A stretch of DNA of 41,732 bases from a virus. Made by a program: the position numbers and the translations under genes. The notes under the pieces were generated by a model. It was not told where the DNA came from, did no database searches, and saw only the letters and a list, made by a program, of their open reading frames with translations. The stretch spans positions 1-41,732 of IMG/VR virus record IMGVR_UViG_3300022841_000028. One strand, 5' to 3'. Of the stretch, positions 17,476-24,523 are shown piece after piece; position 1 is the first letter of the stretch; each line of letters opens with the position of its first letter.

Positions 17476-17676
17476 CTAAGTATTAACGCTTTTAAGGGTT
17501 GAGCTATAATACACTACGTCCGACCACCCTTCTAAGGCTCGTTGTGAATCCGAGGAGAGCTCTAATGTATAGTATCGAGGCTCTAAAGAATTTCTGTCTT
17601 CTAGGTAAGGCACAAGTTTTCCGGCCTGCTTACAGTCAATTCGCTTAATAGGTGTGGTTCTGTCTTGATGTTTCAT
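17476..17676 (-). CDS. Doubtful small ORF
   Basis: 66 residues, beginning MKHQDRTTPIKRIDCKQAGK and ending with LEGWSDVVYYSSTLKSVNT. Composition is compatible with a real protein, but it stands alone in a largely non-coding stretch, with no overlapping neighbour and no clear promoter. Family unknown. It could be a chance open frame. Confidence 0.35.
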   Translation of the reverse strand: MKHQDRTTPIKRIDCKQAGKLVPYLEDRNSLEPRYYTLELSSDSQRALEGWSDVVYYSSTLKSVNT

Positions 17677-18046
17677 TGATACCCATAAGATACGTAATTT
17701 ATCTCTAAAGACCTACCCTAGAGCTTGCATCTTTACTCAAAACGTTATAACTTATAATAAAAAATGATACTCTTATATATTAAGACATGTATATATGGAA
17801 AAGTATAGAAGGAAAGAGAGAGATAAGAACGATAGAGCATATATAGATAAATACACTTAAAAAATAATGATCGAATCGAATAAAATAATGACATTGATTT
17901 ATAATAAGGAAGCTTACGCTATAGAACTATGATACTCTCAAGGGATTCAAACCGATCTTTGAGAATCTTAAAATTTTTGGAAAAAAAATCCTTCGGATAT
18001 CTGGATTCTATAATAAAGTCGGTAAAAGGTATTTAGGCCCTTTGTT
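17677..18046. other. Non-coding stretch
   Basis: No acceptable gene on either strand. AT-rich with a purine-rich run on the plus strand near 17,800-17,850. It contains an imperfect hairpin at 17931-17967 (GATACTCTCAAG pairing with TTTGAGAATC). Role unknown; it could be an untranslated leader or terminator region between late and early genes. Confidence 0.5.
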
Positions 18047-18211
18047 TCACTCACTACCTCTTTCTTTCATTAGTTTTTTAAATATATCAAGATATGCTTC
18101 CTTTAAGTCACGATGGGGATGGTATATTCGATCAATAGAGATCTTGGAGAGCAGTTTGTCCTTAAGCCCCAATTCAATAGATTGGTTTATAATATCTTCG
18201 ATGGAGATCAT
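18047..18211 (-). CDS. Small helical protein, 54 residues
   Basis: A complete 54-residue frame starting MISIEDIINQSIELGLKDKL and ending LMKERGSE. It has ordinary charged, amphipathic protein composition (IFKKLMKERGSE), and its codon pattern resembles neighbouring genes, unlike the Ser/Phe-rich antisense frame that covers the same DNA. No close neighbour and no clear promoter. Function unknown. Confidence 0.55.
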   Translation of the reverse strand: MISIEDIINQSIELGLKDKLLSKISIDRIYHPHRDLKEAYLDIFKKLMKERGSE

Positions 18212-18406
18212 TAGCGATTATACATAGTCCTTTAGTTCTCAATATACATATATATTAAGTATTAAGCTCAATTTTGTCAGAAATATGTTTATCAACATGG
18301 CACCCCTTATCTCTCAGTACTACCGTTAGTAAGTATAATACTACTTGTATTGAGTATATACAATTAACGTAGTACGTACGGTATAGTTTGGTATCAAGTG
18401 GCTATT

Positions 18407-18437
18407 ACCGGAGTAGCTCTCTCTTATACTCTCCGGT
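18407..18437. terminator. Hairpin downstream of papain-like gene
   Basis: ACCGGAG (18407-18413) is perfectly repeated inverted as CTCCGGT (18431-18437) with a 17-nt loop, about 50 nt beyond the stop of the 178-residue gene. A second small hairpin (TCTTCT, A-rich loop, AGAAGA) lies at the stop itself. There is no long U-run after the GC stem on the minus strand, so termination is only likely. Confidence 0.4.
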
Positions 18438-18485
18438 CTACTTAGGTTCTTCCTAGCCTCTATCTAGCCTCTAGTCTTCTTTTTT

Positions 18486-19022
18486 TTAGAAGAGAGTAAG
18501 CTGCTTATTAATTGATGAGGATCTTACCTCTATAGCTCCCAGAACCTTTCTAGTCATTCTATATTCTTCTCCTATGTTATCTATCAGGACTCCATCTACT
18601 ACTGCAAGGGCATGACCTGAGACAGTCAATACGAATGATCCTTTTATATTATCCTGGATGAATGATTTAACTGTCTTCTTTCTTAGGTAGATTTTTCCTT
18701 TAACTTTGTAGCGGTTTAGTATTCTACTCTTATGTAGCTCTTCAAATATTACTTTCTGTCCTCCTATCTTCATAGGGCTCTTTGTGATATTAGGTAGAAA
18801 CAACTTTATGCAGACTCCCTTGCCGTTTGATCTCATTAGATAATCACCAGTAAATGCATGAGAGGCTTCGTAAGATATCTTTGCTGCCGATGCTATGGCT
18901 TTAACTACACAGTCATTAGACTCTTCTTGAGCCAGCTTAGATCTATTAAGACCTAAACGTTCTTGGCTGTAGTTGTAATTCAATGGCTTAATGTCTCTCT
19001 TATTATTACCTCTTTCTATCAT
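18486..19022 (-). CDS. Putative papain-like cysteine peptidase
   Basis: 178 residues. A NDCVVKAIASA segment places a cysteine (C38) at the start of a helix, and GSFVLTVSGHALAVVDGVLI places H137 in a strand followed by D143 and D148-N149. This is the Cys...His...Asp/Asn order of papain-like (C39/NlpC-related) folds, and the spacing is plausible. Substrate unknown. The start lies directly after TATCTTTAGGT, a promoter-like sequence shared with the next gene upstream, so the mRNA may be leaderless. Could also be an inactive relative. Confidence 0.7.
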   Translation of the reverse strand: MIERGNNKRDIKPLNYNYSQERLGLNRSKLAQEESNDCVVKAIASAAKISYEASHAFTGDYLMRSNGKGVCIKLFLPNITKSPMKIGGQKVIFEELHKSRILNRYKVKGKIYLRKKTVKSFIQDNIKGSFVLTVSGHALAVVDGVLIDNIGEEYRMTRKVLGAIEVRSSSINKQLTLF

Positions 19023-19118
19023 ACCTAAAGATAAGGATTACTTCCCGGCTTTCCTACAGTTACTTTGCAGATAGCTACTTAGTTTATTATTTAGAATCGT
19101 TATGAGTAACGCTCTCTT

Positions 19119-19547
19119 TTAGTTATTATTCATTACAAAAGCGGTAGATGCCCAACACTTACTATTGACTGTTTTATATTGAGTCATATCCATTAGGTTG
19201 GTATTGTTATATAGGCTATTGATAGTTCCTACAGTAAGGCTTCTTAGTATTGACTCATCTACTAGCTTAACCTTCTTCCCGGTTCTACTAAATATTGTTG
19301 CCCATGTCTCTGATCCTTCCGGCTTAAACTGTACAGTCTGTAAAGCTCCTTTCTTATACCCACTTATGATAGCTTCCGGAGTCTCCATGAACGTAATGTT
19401 ATTAAAGTCTCTAGCGTCAAGGCAAGTCATACCCAAGCCAGTTTTAACTATGTATCTGAATATTCCTTTACTATGCTTTCCTAATACATTTACTGATACG
19501 ATGTTTGTAGTGTTTATTAATGCTGAAGTTCCTATCTTTTTTATCAT
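19119..19547 (-). CDS. Unknown early protein, 142 residues
   Basis: Mixed alpha-beta protein beginning MIKKIGTSALINTTNIVSVN, with GSETWATIFSRTGKKVKLVD in the middle. No known domain seen. The 5' region is a diverged copy of that of the papain-like gene: both have TATCTTTAGGTATGATA across the start and a shared element about 50 nt further upstream, so the two are probably controlled alike. Confidence 0.7.
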   Translation of the reverse strand: MIKKIGTSALINTTNIVSVNVLGKHSKGIFRYIVKTGLGMTCLDARDFNNITFMETPEAIISGYKKGALQTVQFKPEGSETWATIFSRTGKKVKLVDESILRSLTVGTINSLYNNTNLMDMTQYKTVNSKCWASTAFVMNNN

Positions 19548-19603
19548 ACCTAAAGATAAGTATTTTTTTCCAGAGTAACTAGCTAGAGTATTATTTAGAA
19601 CCG

Positions 19604-19834
19604 TTATAAACTAACCTGCTCTTGAAATCTCTCTAACGTTCTCTCTACAGTCTCTACGTTAGATACCTTATCGAATATCTTATAAACTCGCTCCTTACCG
19701 TACCCAGGGCCTAGCTCAAAGTCAATATAAGATCCACTTACGAACTTAACACTCACTACCGGAAACTCTGAATACTTATCCTTACCGTACGTTCTATACC
19801 TCATCTCTACCACTACCGTTGCTGTCGGATTCAT
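19604..19834 (-). CDS. Unknown small protein
   Basis: 76 residues, mostly beta-type (VVVEMRYRTYGKDKYSEFPV; FVSGSYIDFELGPGYG) with a helical end. An AAGGG lies 2 nt before the ATG, one of the few Shine-Dalgarno-like sites here. Its stop codon lies inside a 24-nt element that recurs downstream of other genes (19084-19107 and 22505-22528). Confidence 0.65.
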   Translation of the reverse strand: MNPTATVVVEMRYRTYGKDKYSEFPVVSVKFVSGSYIDFELGPGYGKERVYKIFDKVSNVETVERTLERFQEQVSL

Positions 19835-19913
19835 ACCCTTGTATTTATCTAGAGTATATTTAAGGATCGCTGCCTTCTTAACTGCTAGCTCTAATTCACG
19901 AACCTGCTGTCTA

Positions 19914-20156
19914 TTATATTCCTAACTCCTTTAATTGTTCAGGTGTTAAGGGTTTCATGGCCAATGGTTGTGGTGGTTTAGGATATTCTCTTTTTAGTAT
20001 ATCTTTCTTAAAGAAATATCCTGTTATATCCACATAACGAAGAAGCTCTTTATCTCCCTCTATGATAGTATTTCCTGATTTTGCTTTGAGCATTACAATC
20101 TTAAATCCTAATTTGTTTGTAAACCATTTGATAAGTACTATATATATTTTATGCAT
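19914..20156 (-). CDS. Duplicated small protein, copy A
   Basis: 80 residues, starting MHKIYIVLIKWFTNKLGFK and ending with LTPEQLKELGI. The same two segments occur in the 87-residue protein at 20886-21149; copy A contains about 30 more central residues, and copy B has a longer C-terminus. Its 5' end lies in a 76-nt perfect direct repeat (20100-20175) that truncates the upstream UV-endonuclease frame. Function unknown. Confidence 0.65.
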   Translation of the reverse strand: MHKIYIVLIKWFTNKLGFKIVMLKAKSGNTIIEGDKELLRYVDITGYFFKKDILKREYPKPPQPLAMKPLTPEQLKELGI

Positions 20157-20175
20157 AATTTTGATTGTTATTTAT
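20100..20175. repeat. 76-bp direct repeat, copy A
   Basis: Identical over 76 nt to 21093-21168, in the same orientation 993 bp away. It includes the starts of the paired 80- and 87-residue genes and their leaders. At its upper edge (20175/20176) the UV-endonuclease-like frame stops abruptly, so the repeat marks a recombination junction. Confidence 0.85.
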
Positions 20176-20398
20176 ACTCATCTTGCCAGGGGAATATTTG
20201 TGACGACAAACGAAATAATTTAATATCATGTTCATTATTCCATTCAACAATTGTTTTTAAATCCTTAACATTTAACAGTGCCAAATCAGAAACATATTCT
20301 AAACCTTTGGCTTGAAATGTTTTTTTACGCATTGTACGGTTTGTCATAATACCGTTTTCACTCATAATCGTGTTTATACACGCATATCCTAAATTCAT
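20168..20398 (-). pseudogene. UV-damage endonuclease (UvsE/UVDE) N-terminal fragment
   Basis: 76 residues. MNLGYACINTIM, then TNRTMRKKTF, KGLEYVSDLALLNVKDL and IVEWNNEHDIKLFRLSSQIF follow the N-terminal pattern of UvdE/UvsE, a TIM-barrel enzyme that nicks DNA beside UV photoproducts. The family is usually near 300 residues, so three quarters of the barrel, including most metal ligands, are missing. The frame ends within 5 nt of crossing into the 76-bp repeat. It is most likely a remnant left by recombination. The start overlaps the repeat-protein gene (ATGA). Confidence 0.75.
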
Positions 20399-20880
20399 AC
20401 AATCTCTACTACCTTACCTTCACAGGTTTTAGTTCTACTATTAAACTCTTCTTCGGTTAATTCTTTATCATTAATGTAGTAAGATTTACTTCCGTCTGCA
20501 TACTCCATAGCAGGACCATCTTCTCTATGACGCTTATCATTAATATAGTAAAATTTACATCCGTCTGTATGTTCAATAGCAGGACCATCTTCTCGGTGGC
20601 GTTTACCATTAATATAGTAAAATTTATATCCGTCTGTATGTTCTACAGCAGGACCATCTTCTCTATGCATTTCACCATTAATATAATAAGCTTTATATCT
20701 ATTAGCATATTCTATAGCAGGTCCATCTTCTCTATTAAGTTCACCATTAATATAATAGTATTTGTCTCCATTAACATCCTCAATAGCAGGCCCATCTTCT
20801 TTGTGAAGTTCACCTTCTAAGTTATACCATCTAGTACACTCTTTATTTACTTTTACTTTGTATTCTTTCATAACTTTCAT
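20395..20880 (-). CDS. REDGPA-type repeat protein
   Basis: 161 residues with about six repeats of 22-23 residues, each of the form REDGPA[IVM]E, then about eight residues, then YYIN[GD]. These resemble MORN/YwqK-like repeats common in Bacteroidota, large phages and giant viruses; such repeats form short beta-hairpins. The last unit ends in LTEEEFNSRTKT. No catalytic residues. It is coupled to the UvsE fragment by a 4-nt overlap. Role unknown; a binding surface is likely. Confidence 0.75.
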   Translation of the reverse strand: MKVMKEYKVKVNKECTRWYNLEGELHKEDGPAIEDVNGDKYYYINGELNREDGPAIEYANRYKAYYINGEMHREDGPAVEHTDGYKFYYINGKRHREDGPAIEHTDGCKFYYINDKRHREDGPAMEYADGSKSYYINDKELTEEEFNSRTKTCEGKVVEIV

Positions 20881-20885
20881 AACCT

Positions 20886-21149
20886 TTATTTTACTTTATT
20901 ATTTTGAAATATATTGATTTTCACTTTTTTGTTTAAAATTAAATCCTGTACCATAGACGCTTCTTTGTAGTTTTTACAATCCGTTACATCTACATTAATA
21001 TGTATTCCTAACTCTTTTAATTGTTCAGGTGTTAATGGTCTTACGAGTGAGGGTTGATGTGGTTTAGGATATTCTCTTTTTAGTATATCTTTCTTAAATC
21101 CTAATTTGTTTGTAAACCATTTGATAAGTACTATATATATTTTATGCAT
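20886..21149 (-). CDS. Duplicated small protein, copy B
   Basis: 87 residues: shares MHKIYIVLIKWFTNKLGFK and KDILKREYPKP with copy A (19914-20156), lacks the central segment of copy A, and continues past KELGI to an extra 38-residue C-terminus. The two genes flank the REDGPA gene and the UvsE remnant. Copy B may be the deletion derivative, or both may derive from a longer parent. Function unknown. Confidence 0.65.
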   Translation of the reverse strand: MHKIYIVLIKWFTNKLGFKKDILKREYPKPHQPSLVRPLTPEQLKELGIHINVDVTDCKNYKEASMVQDLILNKKVKINIFQNNKVK

Positions 21150-21168
21150 AATTTTGATTGTTATTTAT
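21093..21168. repeat. 76-bp direct repeat, copy B
   Basis: Partner of 20100-20175 with no mismatches seen. It covers the leader and first codons of the 87-residue gene. Perfect identity suggests a recent duplication or ongoing conversion. Confidence 0.85.
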
Positions 21169-21173
21169 TTAAT

Positions 21174-21437
21174 TTACTTTTTAGGAGCTTGTTTATCACA
21201 TCCGTTATCATCTGCTTTAACATCGTCTTCTGTAATAGATGTGCTTAAATATTCTAAGCGACCTTCATCATACCATACAGTTACTGCTTCTGTAAATTCA
21301 TCTTTCTGTTTTGCAGTCACTAAATATTGGCTACATCCTGTCAAATAGTATACACTACCTGTAATTGTCCCACTGAATCCAGTTACTTTCTCTGTAACTA
21401 CATCACCGTTTTTAAATTTAAATTCTTTTGTTATCAT
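21174..21437 (-). CDS. Small conserved phage protein with SH3/KOW-like N-terminus
   Basis: 87 residues: FKFKNGDVVTEKVTGFSGTI followed by GSVYYLTGCSQYLVTAKQK and WYDEGRLEYL. This GD-x-V-x-x-x-V-x-G-x-x-G-x-I pattern with TGC-x-QYLV is one I associate with a widespread small phage family of unknown function; the strands suggest a small barrel. Follows the 45-residue gene by 13 nt. Confidence 0.75.
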   Translation of the reverse strand: MITKEFKFKNGDVVTEKVTGFSGTITGSVYYLTGCSQYLVTAKQKDEFTEAVTVWYDEGRLEYLSTSITEDDVKADDNGCDKQAPKK

Positions 21438-21450
21438 ATTTTTTCTTTCA

Positions 21451-21588
21451 TTACATATTTACTTTACCTAATTCTATATGATGATCATACTTTATTGACA
21501 ATCCCTTATGTGAAACATAAAAATCACCATCATAACTTAATTGATCTAACTCTAATTGAAATTCTAATTGTGTTGTTCTACTATTCAT
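21451..21588 (-). CDS. Very small early protein, 45 residues
   Basis: A complete frame starting MNSRTTQLEFQLELDQLSYD and ending HHIELGKVNM. It is placed directly behind a clear promoter (21602-21624) with the common leader TAAGAGTTATG, and is followed closely by the 87-residue gene, as expected for the first gene of an operon. Function unknown. Confidence 0.65.
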   Translation of the reverse strand: MNSRTTQLEFQLELDQLSYDGDFYVSHKGLSIKYDHHIELGKVNM

Positions 21589-21601
21589 AACTCTTATTTC
21601 T

Positions 21602-21624
21602 TTATTATAATCTAAATATACGAA
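21602..21624 (-). promoter_or_regulatory. Bacteroidota-type promoter
   Basis: Minus strand reads TTCGTATATTTAGATTATAA, with TATATTTA matching the TAnnTTTR -7 box. A TTTG lies 20 nt upstream, matching the -33 box. It drives the 45-residue gene at 21588. Confidence 0.75.
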
Positions 21625-21651
21625 AGCTATTTGGTTAAACCAAATTAATTA

Positions 21652-21792
21652 TTATTTATCTCTTAATCTCTTAAAAACATTTAATAACTTAGGAGTTGTT
21701 TTGATTCTATTCATCATCTTCTCCATTTTCTCTCTTAGAAACTCATTATAATGTTCTTTACTCTCAAAACCCATTTCTTTCCAATTTCCCAT
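21652..21792 (-). CDS. Very small basic early protein, 46 residues
   Basis: Complete frame starting MGNWKEMGFESKEHYNEFLR and ending FKRLRDK, helical and basic. It has its own promoter (21806-21828) and a leader almost identical to that of the 45-residue gene. Ends before the next promoter. Function unknown. Confidence 0.65.
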   Translation of the reverse strand: MGNWKEMGFESKEHYNEFLREKMEKMMNRIKTTPKLLNVFKRLRDK

Positions 21793-21805
21793 AACTCTTA
21801 TTTCT

Positions 21806-21828
21806 TTATTATAACCTAAATATACGAA
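21806..21828 (-). promoter_or_regulatory. Bacteroidota-type promoter
   Basis: Minus strand TTCGTATATTTAGG followed by TTATAATAA; -7-like TATATTTA. A CTGG stands where the -33 TTG would be, so the -33 box is weak. Located 14 nt before the start of the 46-residue gene. Confidence 0.7.
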
Positions 21829-21852
21829 CTATATCTCATATAGACCAGCATT

Positions 21853-22113
21853 TTAATTACTCCTTAATTTATCTATAAGCCATATAGGGAGTCCTACAAT
21901 TATAACCGGTATTGCAATTGCTCCAACAAATAAACCAAGAGCCCAGTATACGAATAGATACGTTACTATGTCCTCAGTCCCTATATCAGGATTATTCCAG
22001 TTCTTATAAGCCAATACCATACCACACAACTGCCCGGCTCCTGCGAAGAAAAGAAACAGATTACGAAACAACTCATCTTCAGTCAAACTGAATAGTCCAA
22101 ATATATCTATCAT
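21853..22113 (-). CDS. Membrane protein, two to three helices
   Basis: 86 residues with hydrophobic stretches near 18-36 (LFLFFAGAGQLCGMVLAY) and 50-80 (VTYLFVYWALGLFVGAIAIP and onward), then a short basic end (DKLRSN). No catalytic motif. It shares an operon with the 101-residue gene 3 nt upstream. Role unknown. Confidence 0.7.
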   Translation of the reverse strand: MIDIFGLFSLTEDELFRNLFLFFAGAGQLCGMVLAYKNWNNPDIGTEDIVTYLFVYWALGLFVGAIAIPVIIVGLPIWLIDKLRSN

Positions 22114-22116
22114 ATC

Positions 22117-22422
22117 CTAAATATCAAATACACTTGCGACTGCAGAGTTCTCCCACTCGAAATATAAGCCAGCATCACTTAATATAGTCGCTAACCTCTC
22201 ACTGCCATCATACTTACCATTGTAGTCTAACCACATTCCGGCTCCTTGCTCCTCAGTATCAATCCAAAAATACCCTCTGTAATCTTGATACCCTGGCTTT
22301 ACTTGCCACCATATCTTAACTGGACATCCTGCCTGTACTAGGTTAACATATGCATTGAACACTACATCTGACATGTGCTCATTGTCTTCATCTCTAATCG
22401 GTCTTTCTATTTTACTTCTCAT
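22117..22422 (-). CDS. Unknown early protein, 101 residues
   Basis: Soluble, aromatic-rich protein with GYQDYRGYFWIDTEEQGAGM and WLDYNGKYDGSERLATILSD. No known domain. First gene after the promoter at 22436-22458, with the common TAAGAGTTATG leader. Confidence 0.7.
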   Translation of the reverse strand: MRSKIERPIRDEDNEHMSDVVFNAYVNLVQAGCPVKIWWQVKPGYQDYRGYFWIDTEEQGAGMWLDYNGKYDGSERLATILSDAGLYFEWENSAVASVFDI

Positions 22423-22435
22423 AACTCTTATTTCT

Positions 22436-22458
22436 TTATTATAACCTAAATATACGAA
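22436..22458 (-). promoter_or_regulatory. Bacteroidota-type promoter
   Basis: Minus strand TTCGTATATTTAGG then TTATAATAA, 14 nt before the 101-residue gene. The TATATTTA box is clear and the -33 region weak. A copy of the 24-nt post-gene element (22505-22528) lies about 50 nt upstream. Confidence 0.7.
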
Positions 22459-22520
22459 CTCTCTAACGATCTAACTACCCTTTTCTACAGAAGGGCTACT
22501 TAATATCTTATTCAGAACCA

Positions 22521-22616
22521 TTATGAGTTATGTCTACCATTGTGAACTAATACACATCCTAACGTTAATACCGGACAGATAAATATACCCAAGGCTGTTG
22601 CTATTAAATATATCAT
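22521..22616 (-). CDS. Tiny membrane peptide, 31 residues
   Basis: Frame starting MIYLIATALGIFICPVLTLG, one hydrophobic helix, then CVLVHNGRHNS. Supported by its own strong promoter (22628-22650) 12 nt upstream. Its TAA lies in the shared 24-nt element. Single-pass peptides this small are common in phage early regions; function unknown. Confidence 0.5.
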   Translation of the reverse strand: MIYLIATALGIFICPVLTLGCVLVHNGRHNS

Positions 22617-22627
22617 ATCTCTCTCTC

Positions 22628-22650
22628 TTATTATAACCTAAATATACGAA
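22628..22650 (-). promoter_or_regulatory. Bacteroidota-type promoter
   Basis: TTCGTATATTTAGG then TTATAATAA on the minus strand, with TTG exactly 20 nt before TATATTTA. One of the best matches to the host consensus. It drives the 31-residue gene. Confidence 0.75.
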
Positions 22651-23886
22651 CTTTTAACGTACCAAACAACACTGTTTTCCACTACGGCAAGAAATACCGG
22701 CCTATATGATTATATCTCTATAGATATATTACCTATACTTTCACTACCTTTTTACCCACTTTCTTACCAATTTCACACAATCTCTAATTTCCTTATGTAG
22801 ATTCTAACCGTACTTCGGATATTCCGGCTGTTTCAAGACCGAGAGACATTAGTTAAATAGAGTTTTAGGAGGGTTTATCCCCAAGATTATCCGGCGAGTT
22901 TCATATGTAGAATCTGCAATAAACCTAAAGAGAAGTGCCTCTCCTCGACTACCTTTACTACAAGAGTCAAACCGGAGGATTATCACGTGAGATTATACCC
23001 CATTTTCACTAGTTCTTCACTCATCTCCACAGTAAGTTCATTTACTTGACTGGATTTATAACTGTTAGACCGGAAAGCCGGAATAATGAGCCTCAGTATA
23101 ATACGATTCATTCTTTGCTGGATCTTTATGTTCTATACTCTCATATATTGTCATAACAGTAAGATACGATTAATTCGCAGGCCGGACAACTACATTTACT
23201 AAGATTATCCCCGTTATTCCGGAAAGTAACAGTAAACTGACGGTATTGGTGACAGTAGGGCTAAGAATAGACAGAGACATTAGGGCTAAGTAGGTTATCC
23301 TAGTGTTTGCCCCATTATCTCTCGAGAGTTATATACTAGGTAGGGACACACATCTAAACCCCTCTAACAATGATTATTACATCTACAGGATTATCTCTAC
23401 ACACTTAAACTACGTTCTTAATACCTTCTATCATAACCTACCGTATATTTCTACACTGTCATTCTGCTACCTTCTTCTTTCATCTATCTCTTTCTATCTC
23501 TTTATCATTCCTTTTACTATAGTTTTCATTCCTTTACTATTTCTTTCTTCTATGATTCATTAATGATAGATCTTATTCTCTTATACTCTTTCTTCTTCTC
23601 TCTTCTTATATTGTCTTCTTATTCTCTTTCTATTCTATCTACGTATTACTTATTAGTTTCTGAATTTCTTATTATATTATTCTTTATCGTATTGTTGGTT
23701 TTCCGGCCCATTGTTTGTCATTACTTTCAAGCTAATCATAATTTTCTCTACAACTATCTTTAATACTCTAATCAAGTGTTAAACAAATTTAAATACACCG
23801 AGTCTTTCTCCTCTTTCAATCAAACCGTTAGATGTAGTACTAAGCTTGTTCTAACTTAGCTCCCATACACTAGACGTTGTGTGTCA
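22651..23886. other. 1.2-kb non-coding region, possible origin or control region
   Basis: No convincing gene on either strand; the only open frames are plus-strand, hydrophobic and pyrimidine-driven. It contains four copies of AGATTATC/GGATTATC (near 22884, 22976, 23202, 23387), an inverted copy of an 18-nt sequence also at 17305-17322 (here 23288-23305), and a long pyrimidine-rich plus-strand tract (23,450-23,640). Repeats and strand asymmetry would suit a replication or transcription-control region, but nothing proves it. Confidence 0.4.
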
Positions 23887-24093
23887 TTAGTCCACGCTTA
23901 TTAATTTACATTTGTCTTTAAATCGGTTACATTCAATTGCTTCTAAGGCTTCTATTTTAGTACCGTAAAAACCCGTAGTCATTCCATCTATATTATTAAA
24001 GTTGTACCAAAATGGTATGTACCAAACCTTTTTTTGCACCTCAAAACTTGTTGAGTGAAAATTTTCGTGCTTTTTAATTCTATATTTTGCCAT
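23887..24093 (-). CDS. Cassette-borne small protein, 68 residues
   Basis: MAKYRIKKHENFHSTSFEVQ, then KKVWYIPFWYNF and GTKIEALEAIECNRFKDKC: the strand-strand-helix layout of small Bacteroidota proteins of unknown function. I start at the second in-frame ATG (24093), because the 7 extra codons upstream fall inside the inverted repeat between cassettes. The gene stop is followed by GCGTGGACTAATG...ACGT, a possible cassette core site. Not recognised further. Confidence 0.65.
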   Translation of the reverse strand: MAKYRIKKHENFHSTSFEVQKKVWYIPFWYNFNNIDGMTTGFYGTKIEALEAIECNRFKDKCKLISVD

Positions 24094-24100
24094 AATAATA

Positions 24101-24225
24101 ACGCCACACAGCACTGTATATAAAACATTGCCTTTGTGGTCTTTTTTTAAGTTAGTTAATAATTCAAAATTTATTGTTTATCTGTTAAGTTTTGGCTGGC
24201 AACGTTTCATACACCGAACGTTGCC
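24101..24225. repeat. attC-like imperfect palindrome 1
   Basis: Left arm 24111-24132 (GCACTGTATATAAAACATTGCC) pairs with right arm 24198-24225 (CAACGTTTCATACACCGAAC core) with a few mismatches, separated by a 65-nt AT-rich loop. It lies between two single-gene units. Outer cores resemble TAAC/GTT. Integron attC sites have this form; that identity is inference. Confidence 0.55.
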
Positions 24226-24232
24226 AATACTA

Positions 24233-24421
24233 CTACTCTATAGGCATCCACCATTCTAAGTTTTTAACTAACTCCACATCATCGTTTGCGGGTACATATA
24301 TTTCACTTGGGTTATCTTCAAAATCAGACCATATACCAATTTCAGGCAATGTAGAATGGCTTGCTTTAAATACTATTATTTGGTCTTTACTTGGTTTCTT
24401 TTGTCCTAATGTATATTTCAT
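24233..24421 (-). CDS. Cassette-borne small protein, 62 residues
   Basis: Starts MKYTLGQKKPSKDQIIVFKA, then LPEIGIWSDFEDNPSEIYVP and a Trp-rich end (EWWMPIE). Compact, soluble. It fills one unit between palindromes at 24101-24225 and 24458-24523, with no promoter motif of its own, as in integron cassettes. Family unknown. Confidence 0.65.
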   Translation of the reverse strand: MKYTLGQKKPSKDQIIVFKASHSTLPEIGIWSDFEDNPSEIYVPANDDVELVKNLEWWMPIE

Positions 24422-24457
24422 ATCTATTAAATTTTGTATTAATTAATCCGTACTATT

Positions 24458-24523
24458 GGTAACACCGTATATAATTAACCCTAAAAAGGGTCGCTATCGC
24501 TTAATTATATACAATTTATTACC
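24458..24523. repeat. attC-like imperfect palindrome 2
   Basis: Left arm 24458-24478 (GGTAACACCGTATATAATTA) pairs with right arm 24501-24523 (TTAATTATATACAATTTATT then ACC): about 18 of 21 positions pair with a 2-nt bulge. The 22-nt loop contains a CCC...GGG mini-stem. It separates the 62- and 66-residue units. Confidence 0.65.

Noticed and set aside
17931-17967. tRNA T-arm (GGGATTCAAACC on the plus strand)
   Set aside because: The surrounding sequence forms a simple imperfect hairpin; no acceptor stem, D-arm or 5-bp T-stem can be drawn.
18042-18227. Plus-strand 61-residue frame
   Set aside because: Antisense of the 54-residue minus-strand gene, which has the better protein composition.
23303-23763. 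Two overlapping plus-strand hydrophobic frames (86 and 66 residues)
   Set aside because: GTG start, extreme Ser/Phe/Leu bias from a pyrimidine-rich tract, opposite strand to all genes, no promoter or homologous pattern. Not fully excluded.
24094-24114. Longer start for the 68-residue cassette protein
   Set aside because: The seven extra codons lie inside the inter-cassette palindrome.
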